NCBI RefSeq assembly: GCF_005281615.1
Contig: NZ_SZZM01000001.1
Location: 581,228 to 645,227, forward strand
Source: Rhodoligotrophos defluvii
Lineage (GTDB): Bacteria > Pseudomonadota > Alphaproteobacteria > Rhizobiales > Im1
Reading direction: 5' to 3'
Length of the DNA: 64,000 nt
Shown here in pieces: positions 44,588 through 53,325 of the stretch. The position numbers were made by a program, and so were the translations under genes. The notes beneath the pieces are model-generated. The model was not told the DNA's origin and made no database searches. It worked only from the letters and a program-made list of their open reading frames with translations. Every line of letters starts with the position of its first letter. Positions within the stretch are counted from its first letter, which is position 1.

Positions 44588-45532
44588 ATGAGCGAAGCGA
44601 GGGGAAGACGCAAGGGCGGCGGCGCGGGGCGCAAGGCCGATGCGATCACGGCCGCATCGTCCGATAGCGCTCCGGCCAAGGCCACGAAGCGGAAATCCCG
44701 TGAGGGCAAGGCTGAACCGGCCAAGGTCGGGGCGACCTCTCGTGCCGAGGCGGGCCAAAGAGCGGCTCGGCCTGCAGCAAATCGCAGGTCAGCCCCTGCC
44801 GAGCCTCGACGGGAGGCGGCCAAAGCCGAGCGCCACGAGCGGCCGGTCGGCCCGCGGGTTGATCCGCTGCCCCCCGGGCGGGCTCCGGACGGACGCATCC
44901 TGTTCGGGCGGACGGTGACGCTGGAGCCGATCGATGCGGTGCGGCACGGCGCGGCTTTGTTCGAGGCATCCCACGGCGGGGCAGATCCGGAGGGGGCCCT
45001 CTGGACGTACATGGGCTATGGCCCATGGCCGGGGCTTGCCGGCTTCCTCGGCTGGCTGACGGGGCAGATGCCCAGCACCGACCCGCGTTACTACGCCATC
45101 GTGCCGCGCAAGACGCGGAAGGCTGCCGGCATGGCGTCCTATCTCAATATCCGGCCCGAGGCGGGGGTGATCGAGATCGGCCATATCTGGCTCGCCCCCA
45201 GCTTGCAGAAGACACGGGAGGCCACCGAGGCGATCTTCCTGCTCATGCGCCATGCCTTCGAGGACCTAGGCTGCCGGAGGCTCGAATGGAAATGCGATGC
45301 GCTCAATGCCGCTTCGCGCGCCGCGGCGCGCCGCTTCGGCTTCACCTTCGAGGGCGTTTTCCGCAAGCATATGATCGTGAAGGGCCGCAGTCGCGATACC
45401 GCCTGGTTCTCCATCACCGATGATGAGTGGCCTGAGATCCGGAACGGCTTCACCCGCTGGCTCGCCGACGACAATTTCGACGGCGCCGGCCGGCAGAAGC
45501 AGCCGCTCTCGCGCATGATGCCACGCGACTAG
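44588..45532 (+). CDS. GNAT-family acetyltransferase with long basic N-terminal extension
   Basis: 314 residues. The C-terminal domain (about 100-290) is a RimJ/RimL-type GNAT fold (GRTVTLEPIDAVRHGAALFE, AGVIEIGHIWLAPSLQKTREATEA, LNAASRAAARRFGFTFEGVFRKHMIVKGR). Residues 1-95 are Lys/Arg/Ala-rich, low-complexity and probably disordered. The extension could bind nucleic acid or ribosomes (inference). Start at 44588; no clear internal start precedes the fold. Confidence 0.85.
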   Translation: MSEARGRRKGGGAGRKADAITAASSDSAPAKATKRKSREGKAEPAKVGATSRAEAGQRAARPAANRRSAPAEPRREAAKAERHERPVGPRVDPLPPGRAPDGRILFGRTVTLEPIDAVRHGAALFEASHGGADPEGALWTYMGYGPWPGLAGFLGWLTGQMPSTDPRYYAIVPRKTRKAAGMASYLNIRPEAGVIEIGHIWLAPSLQKTREATEAIFLLMRHAFEDLGCRRLEWKCDALNAASRAAARRFGFTFEGVFRKHMIVKGRSRDTAWFSITDDEWPEIRNGFTRWLADDNFDGAGRQKQPLSRMMPRD

Positions 45533-45641
45533 GCCGACGCTTCAGTCCTAGCCCTGCCGTTCGCAATTCCAGACACGCTCCGCAGCCAGAGGCCGTGGAG
45601 TCGTAAGCATATTGCTGTTTTTCCAAAGAAAGCGCATACAC

Positions 45642-45678
45642 TTGGCGCAATGATCTGAATTGTTCGATATGTAGAACA
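45642..45678 (+). promoter_or_regulatory. Promoter and operator candidate of the XRE-cupin regulator
   Basis: TTGGCG (45642-45647) and CGATAT (45665-45670) are 17 nt apart. TGTTC (45661-45665) and GAACA (45674-45678) flank the -10 box as an inverted repeat with an 8-nt spacer, which suggests autoregulation by the downstream regulator. Confidence 0.4.
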
Positions 45679-45702
45679 CCGTGATCCTGAGGAATGCGAC
45701 CG

Positions 45703-46323
45703 ATGTCAACGCGCCGACGCCGCATGGGCGGCGAGCATGCGGAAAATGAAATTGCGCCGGCTCTGGGAAAGACCATTCAGCGGCTGCGCAAAGCCTACAA
45801 CATGTCGCTGGGGGAGCTCTCGGAGCAGTCCGGGGTGGCGAAGTCGATCATCTCGCAGATCGAGCGCAACGAGACGAACCCGACCATCGGCACGGTCTGG
45901 CGCCTGTCGCGGGCGCTGGACATCACACTGGATGAAGCGCTGAAGGCGGACAGCCGGGAGAATTTCCTCCAGCACCAGACCCGGGCGGGCATCCCCATGC
46001 TCACCAGCGAGGACGGTCTGTGCACGCTCTATATTATCGGCGCGCTCGGGCTGGTCGAAGTGTTTCAAGTCTATGATTTCCATGCCAAGCCCGGCGGCGT
46101 GCTCGAATCGGAGCCCCATCAGGCCGGATCGGAGGAGCACCTCTCTGTCCTGTCGGGGATGCTATCGGTGACGGTCGACGGCGAGACGCGCGAGATCAAG
46201 ACGGGCGAGACCCTGCGCTACCGGGGCGACCGTGCCCATCGGATCCAGAACACCGGTGATGATGACGCCCATGCCACGATGGTGGTCGTGCTGCGGCCGC
46301 CGGTGCCGGAGGAAAGGCGGTAG
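45703..46323 (+). CDS. XRE-cupin transcriptional regulator
   Basis: 206 residues. N-terminal XRE helix-turn-helix (GKTIQRLRKAYNMSLGELSEQSGVAKSIISQIER, about 20-53) and a C-terminal cupin domain (EHLSVLSGMLSVTVDGETREIKTGETLRYRGDRAHRI, about 145-182). The 45703 start has GAGGA 9 nt upstream. Regulators of this design (PuuR, YdcN type) sense small metabolites. It is followed at 54 nt by a betaine-aldehyde dehydrogenase gene, its likely target. Confidence 0.9.
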   Translation: MSTRRRRMGGEHAENEIAPALGKTIQRLRKAYNMSLGELSEQSGVAKSIISQIERNETNPTIGTVWRLSRALDITLDEALKADSRENFLQHQTRAGIPMLTSEDGLCTLYIIGALGLVEVFQVYDFHAKPGGVLESEPHQAGSEEHLSVLSGMLSVTVDGETREIKTGETLRYRGDRAHRIQNTGDDDAHATMVVVLRPPVPEERR

Positions 46324-46377
46324 GATCCGCGGCGGGGCCGGCCGGGAGCCCCATGGCACTTTACGGGAGCAGCGCCT

Positions 46378-47841
<1,464 letters not shown>

Positions 47842-47905
47842 GCACGCTCATGCAGGGCCGCGTTGACGTTGCGGAACATTTGCTTGACCGCGGCGTTCTC
47901 CCGGC

Positions 47906-48070
47906 ATGATGACCGACCGAGACAACCATTCAGAGCAAGAGAGCACGCCGGTCCTTACGCCCAATGAGGCCCGGCAGGCCGAACCGCGGCACAATGTCAG
48001 GATTGTGCTGTTTACCGCTTTGATACTAATCGTTGTTTGTTTCTCGATATTGTACTTCTCATATCAGTGA
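47906..48070 (+). CDS. Small single-span membrane protein
   Basis: A 54-residue frame starting ATG ATG. A polar N-terminal half (MMTDRDNHSEQESTPVLTPN, then EARQAEPRHNVR) is followed by one span, IVLFTALILIVVCFSILYF. The layout (TPxEARQ ... HNVR + one span) matches small membrane proteins common in Hyphomicrobiales, as far as I recall. Function unknown. It lies between betB and the histidine kinase. Confidence 0.7.
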   Translation: MMTDRDNHSEQESTPVLTPNEARQAEPRHNVRIVLFTALILIVVCFSILYFSYQ

Positions 48071-48183
48071 GGACAGGTGATCCCGCTGCATCTCCGGGAA
48101 GGAAAGACCAGCCGTCGCGGCACAGTATCGAGAGAGATTCGGCGGATGCTGCCTGTACGTTCCTACCCCGTGACGCTTCGACG

Positions 48184-49233
48184 ATGAACCAGGAAGAGCA
48201 GATTCAACACCTGGTTACCGCTGTCGAATGCGCGAGGATGTCGGTGTTCGTGCAGGACCGACATCTCCGCTATGTCTGGGTGATCAATCCGCCACTTGGC
48301 CTGGAGGCATCCGCCATTCTCGGCCGCACCGACGAAGAGCTGTTCAACAAGTCCACGGTCGCCCAGCTCGAGCCGATCAAGCACAAGGTGATGCTGACCG
48401 GCCGCAGGCGGCGGGATGACATCTTCGTCGACCTGCCGTCGGGTGAGCGCCGTTGGTACACGATCTGTGTGGATCCGTTCCGAAGCGCGGACGGGAAAGT
48501 GGTCGGCGTGAGCGGGTCATGGACCGACGTGACCGAGCAGCGGCGGCTAGACGAGCGGGTGCTGATGCTCATGCGCGAGGTGGCGCATCGGTCGAAGAAC
48601 ATGCTGTCTATCGTGCAGGGGCTGGCCAACCAGACCGCGAAAACGAGCGCGAATGTCCGCGATTTCGTGGGCAAGTTCACGGGCCGGCTGCTGTCGCTCG
48701 GGCATGCTCAGGATCTGCTTACGGCAACCGATTGGAAGGGGGCGTCGATCGCCGAGCTGGTCAAGGTCCAGCTCGGGCCCTATCTCGACGCTTACGGCAG
48801 CCGGATCCATACGCGGGGCCGACGGCTGATGCTCAAATCCAATGCCGCCCAGTATCTCGGCCTGGCTCTGCATGAACTCGTCACCAATGCGGTCAAGCAT
48901 GGAACGTTGTCCGAGCCTGGAGGGCACGTGTCGGTGGCCTGGCGCCTGGCGACCTCAAAGCGGGACGGCGAACTCTATTTCGTACTGGTGTGGAGCGAAC
49001 GCGGCCGGGAAAAGCCGGTTTCCGACTGGCAAGGGGATGCCGGCGGATTCGGCCGGACGATGCTGACCAAGATCGCGCCGCAGGCGGTCCAGGGGGAAGC
49101 ATCGATCCGGTTTCGGCCGGAAGGCATCATCTACCGGCTGACCGCGCCTCTCGAAGAGATCGTGGTCAATGGATGGGCCTACTACAAGGGCACCCAGCCG
49201 AAGTCAGGCAATCCACCGGAGACACCGGGCTGA
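48184..49233 (+). CDS. PAS-HWE family sensor histidine kinase, soluble
   Basis: 349 residues. A PAS domain (about 10-125; VQDRHLRYVWVINPPLG, GRTDEELFN, ending SWTDVTEQRRLDE) is followed by an HWE-type kinase core. H-box EVAHRSKNMLSIVQGLANQ with the phospho-acceptor His near residue 138, N-box LHELVTNAVKHG, and the W-x-E motif VWSERG. No membrane span, so it senses a cytosolic signal. No response regulator is adjacent. An upstream in-frame TTG at 48037 overlaps the small gene and is unlikely. Confidence 0.88.
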   Translation: MNQEEQIQHLVTAVECARMSVFVQDRHLRYVWVINPPLGLEASAILGRTDEELFNKSTVAQLEPIKHKVMLTGRRRRDDIFVDLPSGERRWYTICVDPFRSADGKVVGVSGSWTDVTEQRRLDERVLMLMREVAHRSKNMLSIVQGLANQTAKTSANVRDFVGKFTGRLLSLGHAQDLLTATDWKGASIAELVKVQLGPYLDAYGSRIHTRGRRLMLKSNAAQYLGLALHELVTNAVKHGTLSEPGGHVSVAWRLATSKRDGELYFVLVWSERGREKPVSDWQGDAGGFGRTMLTKIAPQAVQGEASIRFRPEGIIYRLTAPLEEIVVNGWAYYKGTQPKSGNPPETPG

Positions 49234-49265
49234 GCGCGCCCCGCGGCCCCGCGCCGGGCGCGGGC

Positions 49266-50669
49266 TTAGAAGAAGAACCACGCGCCGAACTGGCCGCGCA
49301 CATTGTCGTCACGCCTTATTCTGCCGGCATCCGCAATGTGGTGGTATTCGCGTTCGCCATAGATGATTTCCCAGCCGAGGTGCAGCTCGTTGACGGGCTT
49401 CCAGATGATATTGCCATGGAAGCTCATGACCTCGCGGACGATCTCGCCGGAGCCCACGCCGCCTCTCAGAATGCCGCCCTTGATGTCTTCGCGGTCCGCT
49501 ACGACCATGCCCCAGCCGAAGTTGAAGCTGGTGGTTTCGGTGAGCGGCACGCCAACGCCCGCGAAGAGACCGAGCGCCGATATGAGAGAGATGTGGCCGG
49601 TGTCCTGGTGGACCCAATAGGCAGGTCCGTTGCCGGCGATGTAGTTGCCGGCGCCGTTGCCGTAGATGACGCTGGTTGAGAAGGTGGCGTAATCGGCAAG
49701 ATTGATCGTGGCGGCGCCCTGGATCACCCAGCCCAGCGCGTCGTCGCTGCGGATGGCGCCACGGCGCCGGGTGGTCTCAAAGTAGCGGGTTGCGCCGGAG
49801 ACGAGGAACTTGTGCCCGCCGGCCGCGTCGTATTGCCAGCGCGCGGCAAAATCGGCCATGACGTCGTTGTGGCCGAACCCGTTGAGCCAGTCGCCTTCCC
49901 CCGTCGGATCTTCCGCCGAGATGGCAAAGACGTGGGGGCCGTCCCGATAGGTCAATCTGACCTGGCCCACGCGGCTCGTGCCGATCAGGCCTGCGGGGCC
50001 GAAGAAGTCCACAGTGGTTATGCCTGTGATGAGCGACATGAAATTGCGCCAGGTCTGGCCAGCACCGAACGTCCAGTTCGGCGTCATGTCCCATTCTCCC
50101 CAGGCATGCCGCAACCGGAAGTCGGTATTGCCATATGCGCCGCCACTGAAGAAGTCGCCCTCGATCAATGTGCGAATCTGGCCGATTTCCGTGTCCGACT
50201 TCGATTGGATGCGGAAGCGCGATTGGCGGGCGTGCAGCCGGAGATGTCTGTGATGCCGCCGGAAATCCAGGTCGCTGTAAGCGAAATAGTCGCCGACGTC
50301 TCGCTTGAAGTCGTAGATGAAGTCACCCTTCACATAGCCGGATATGGTGACCTCGTGGACTGGAACAGGAAAGTCTGCGCTTGGGGTGACAGCGATCGTG
50401 AAGCCCCGCGCGGTCGGTATCGATTCGCCGGCACGGTCGACGGTCCAATCCGAGGCGGTATCAGTTCCACGATAATAGGTAATCAGGCCCGCTCCCTCGG
50501 GAACGGCTGCTGCGCGGGGCGCTGTCGCCTCCAGCTCGGCTATTCGGTTCTCGAGCGCGGCGAGCTCAGCCTTGAGCGCGGAAAGCTCATCGGCTTGGCC
50601 GATAGCGGTCATGGTGCACAACGCGGCGCCGGCGAGCGCCATAGTCCTGACCCTGTGCTCTACGTCCAT
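49266..50669 (-). CDS. DcaP-like outer membrane porin (copy 1)
   Basis: 467 residues. Signal peptide (ALAGAALCTMTAIGQA), short N-terminal coiled coil (LSALKAELAALENRIAELEA, about 28-48), then a beta-barrel starting VTISGYVKGDFIYDFKRDVGD and ending GQFGAWFFF, with the C-terminal aromatic residue used for BAM insertion. It resembles DcaP-type trimeric porins that import dicarboxylates and similar small anions. It is a paralog of the next gene; both end in the same nine residues. Confidence 0.88.
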   Translation of the reverse strand: MDVEHRVRTMALAGAALCTMTAIGQADELSALKAELAALENRIAELEATAPRAAAVPEGAGLITYYRGTDTASDWTVDRAGESIPTARGFTIAVTPSADFPVPVHEVTISGYVKGDFIYDFKRDVGDYFAYSDLDFRRHHRHLRLHARQSRFRIQSKSDTEIGQIRTLIEGDFFSGGAYGNTDFRLRHAWGEWDMTPNWTFGAGQTWRNFMSLITGITTVDFFGPAGLIGTSRVGQVRLTYRDGPHVFAISAEDPTGEGDWLNGFGHNDVMADFAARWQYDAAGGHKFLVSGATRYFETTRRRGAIRSDDALGWVIQGAATINLADYATFSTSVIYGNGAGNYIAGNGPAYWVHQDTGHISLISALGLFAGVGVPLTETTSFNFGWGMVVADREDIKGGILRGGVGSGEIVREVMSFHGNIIWKPVNELHLGWEIIYGEREYHHIADAGRIRRDDNVRGQFGAWFFF

Positions 50670-50847
50670 CTGCTATCCTCCGCGTTGTTTTCCCCGACGC
50701 ACCCTTCGGGCGTATTATTCGGTGAACACAACTTATGCGAGAATAAGACAGATGGGAGGATTTTTTAACGGAAATTAGCGTAAATTCCTCGCTTCCTTTG
50801 CCCACGTGCTTGGAAAGCCACAACTGTGGCGGTCGCGATATGGGCTG

Positions 50848-52239
50848 CTAAAAGAAGAACCAAGCCCCGAACTGACCGCGGAGATCGCTGGCCTTGAGAT
50901 GTCGAGGCGGCGGAGGCGGATCGATCAGCGGATCGCCAGCCGCCCAGTATTTCCTTTGAGCCCACATCACTTCCCACCCCAGGCGGATCTGCTCAATCGG
51001 CTCCCAGATGAAGTTCGCATGCAGGCTCTTCGTTTCGCTGGTAAAGGTGCCGTCAGCTGGGTCATCGCCACCAAGGTTGTAGTCGACAGCCCTCTGCAAG
51101 GCCGAGGCCTTTGGCTTCGCATAACCGGCTCCGACATTGATGCTGGTCGTGTCGGAGAGGTAGACGCGGGCGCCCGCGAAGAAACCCCAAGCGGGAAGGA
51201 CGTGGGCTTTGCCGGTGTCTTCGAACCAAGCGGCTGCAGTGCCGCCCATGAGATAGGAGCCAAGGCCCGTGCCGTAGGTCACCGCGGCCGACAGAACGGC
51301 GAGATCGCCAAGATTGAGGCTGGCTCCGGCATGGACGCCCCACCCGAGCGCGTGATCCTTTTCCGGCATGTCTGCCGGGGAGGAGAAGTAGCGGCCGAGG
51401 CCCGAGACATAAAAGGCTGACCCGCCCGGCACCTTGTATTCTACCCGTCCGGCCAGATCGGGCACCCTATCCGCGATAAGGTTGACGCTTGAATTCTCGG
51501 CCGAGATGGCGAATTCGAGCGGGCCGGATCTGTGGGTCAAACGGACCTGCGGGGCGAAGGGTTTGCTGGCCAGTCCAGCCGGCCCGTTCTCGTCAACTGT
51601 GATAAAGCCGGAAACCGGCGGGACGAAATTTCGCCAATACTGGCCCGCGCCAAAGATGGCGCCATTGACCGGCTCCCACTCGCCCCAGGCATGGCGTAGG
51701 CGAAGCGCGGGATCGCTCGAGGTTCCGCCGAAGAAATCCCCTTCGATCATCGCGCGGAAATAGCCGATGTCCGTATCCGACCGCGCCTGCACGCGCAGCC
51801 TCGACTGCCGGGCGTGCACTCTGGTGTGCTTGAGCCGATAGTCGTCCGCGAAGAGTTTTTCGAATTGGAATATGTCGCCCAGATCGTGCCTGGTGTCGTA
51901 GATCACGTCGCCTTTCACATAACCTGACAAGATGATCTCGGCGACGTGTTCGTCGGCAGGCAAATCCGCGGCGGGCTTCACCATTGTCGTGCCGGTCCGT
52001 TCTTGCTGGGAAGGTGTCAGACCGAAATAGCGCGCGGAGGGGATCGTGCTGGCATTCCGCTTCAACAGCCAGTTGGGCACGTAACGGCTCCAGCCAGAAG
52101 CGGCACTTGCATTCTCCTCCTGGACGGGTGACGAAGAGCCCGGAGAGGAAAGGCCGATGTCGTCGGCACCACTCGGTGTGGAGATTGCGACTAACGCGAC
52201 GCACGAAAGAGCATTGCGGAGCAACAACCGGCTACCCAT
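50848..52239 (-). CDS. DcaP-like outer membrane porin (copy 2)
   Basis: 463 residues. The start at 52239 has GAGGT 7 nt upstream; an in-frame GTG at 52248 would add three residues. Signal peptide (ALSCVALVAISTPSGA), no coiled coil, then the barrel beginning IILSGYVKGDVIYDTRHDLGD with FRAMIEGDFFGG and HAWGEWEPVNGAIFGAGQYWRNF, ending GQFGAWFFF. It shares many blocks with the porin at 49266-50669 but lacks that protein's N-terminal helix. Confidence 0.88.
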   Translation of the reverse strand: MGSRLLLRNALSCVALVAISTPSGADDIGLSSPGSSSPVQEENASAASGWSRYVPNWLLKRNASTIPSARYFGLTPSQQERTGTTMVKPAADLPADEHVAEIILSGYVKGDVIYDTRHDLGDIFQFEKLFADDYRLKHTRVHARQSRLRVQARSDTDIGYFRAMIEGDFFGGTSSDPALRLRHAWGEWEPVNGAIFGAGQYWRNFVPPVSGFITVDENGPAGLASKPFAPQVRLTHRSGPLEFAISAENSSVNLIADRVPDLAGRVEYKVPGGSAFYVSGLGRYFSSPADMPEKDHALGWGVHAGASLNLGDLAVLSAAVTYGTGLGSYLMGGTAAAWFEDTGKAHVLPAWGFFAGARVYLSDTTSINVGAGYAKPKASALQRAVDYNLGGDDPADGTFTSETKSLHANFIWEPIEQIRLGWEVMWAQRKYWAAGDPLIDPPPPPRHLKASDLRGQFGAWFFF

Positions 52240-52313
52240 TGAAATCACCTCGTGTGGACCAACAACTGATTAAAAATCGCGAAACAGGTAAATATGCACG
52301 CTTAGATTGTATC

Positions 52314-52331
52314 GGTTATAGGAAAATAACC
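52314..52331 (-). promoter_or_regulatory. Inverted repeat upstream of porin copy 2
   Basis: GGTTAT (52314-52319) and ATAACC (52326-52331), 6-nt spacer, in an A+T-rich stretch about 75-90 nt upstream of the porin start. It may be an operator or part of the promoter. Confidence 0.3.
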
Positions 52332-52379
52332 ATAATAGTTGGTAAACAGCTGCAGATGCTGTCGCAGAAAGCCGGTTTG

Positions 52380-53312
52380 TCAGCTGAGAAACGCGCTGAC
52401 GGCAGCTAAAGCCGCAGGCTCGTCGAGAAAGGGCGCATGTCCGCGCCCGGGGATGGTCAGCGACTGCACAGTGGGCCGCCGGGCCGTCATGCGGCGCAAG
52501 GTGAGGGGGGACAGGAGGTCCGAATGCTCGCCCCGCAGCACCAGAACGGGGCGCGCGGCCAAGAGTTTGAACGGCGCCCACAAGGTCGGCAGTGGGACGA
52601 CGCCGGAGACCGCGGCCTTCAGCAGCGACTCGTCGGGCAAGGCATGGGCCAGCGCCGGATCATAGTCGAGGACTGGGTATCCGCCTTGGTCCCGGTAGAT
52701 CCGCTCGGCAAAGGCTGCCCAATCCGCAGGCCCAAATCCGGAGATCTCGGGGTGTGCGCGGGCAAGATCGGCGATCGCCGTGCTCCAGTCCTGGGCCGGC
52801 TGCCGCCCGACATAGGATTTTATGCGCAAAAGGCCTTGCGCCTCGATCACGGGGCCGATGTCGTTCAGCACGCAGCGGCGGATGAGGCCAGGGCTGGCGG
52901 CCGCCGCCAGCATCGCGATGATCCCGCCGCGCGAGGTGCCGACCAGGTCAACCACGCCGATCCTCAGAAGCGTGAGAAGCTGGATGGTGTCCTGCAACTC
53001 GACCTGAGGCGTGTAAAGCCGCCAGTCACCGTAATCAGAGCGGCCGCGACCGCGGTAATCCGGCACGATGACGCGCCGGCCGCTTTCGGCGAGCACAAGG
53101 GCCAGAGCGTGGAAGTCCTTGGCGTTGCGCGTGAGACCGGCGAGGCACAGCACGGGTGGCGCACTTGCCTGCTCCGGTCCGTAATCGCGGGCAACGAGCT
53201 TCAGGCCGTCGGCGCTGCGGTAGGTGACCAGGCGCCAGGGCAGGGCATTCATGCCCGAGGCATCCACGCCCGAGGCATCCACGCCCGAGGCATTTTTGCC
53301 CGAGGCATCCAT
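52380..53312 (-). CDS. Alpha/beta hydrolase with repeat-encoded N-terminus
   Basis: 310 residues. Nucleophile motif VGTSRGGIIAMLA (Ser near residue 128), oxyanion segment CLAGLTRNAKDF, and catalytic His in IPGRGHAPFL. Residues 1-20 are four 5-residue repeats of D-A-S-G-V type, encoded by exact 15-bp units. The 53312 start has GAGGAGG 5 nt upstream, so the repeats are probably translated; the fold itself starts after MNALPWRLV. The substrate is not evident. Confidence 0.88.
   Translation of the reverse strand: MDASGKNASGVDASGVDASGMNALPWRLVTYRSADGLKLVARDYGPEQASAPPVLCLAGLTRNAKDFHALALVLAESGRRVIVPDYRGRGRSDYGDWRLYTPQVELQDTIQLLTLLRIGVVDLVGTSRGGIIAMLAAAASPGLIRRCVLNDIGPVIEAQGLLRIKSYVGRQPAQDWSTAIADLARAHPEISGFGPADWAAFAERIYRDQGGYPVLDYDPALAHALPDESLLKAAVSGVVPLPTLWAPFKLLAARPVLVLRGEHSDLLSPLTLRRMTARRPTVQSLTIPGRGHAPFLDEPAALAAVSAFLS
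53253..53312. repeat. 15-bp tandem repeat, four units, at the hydrolase 5' end
   Basis: Units GCCCGAGGCATCCAC at 53253, 53268, 53283 (last five bases TTTTT instead of TCCAC) and 53298 (ending CAT, which supplies the ATG). Each unit keeps the reading frame, so copy-number change would alter the protein length by five residues. Confidence 0.85.
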
Positions 53313-53325
53313 GCCGCCCTCCTCA

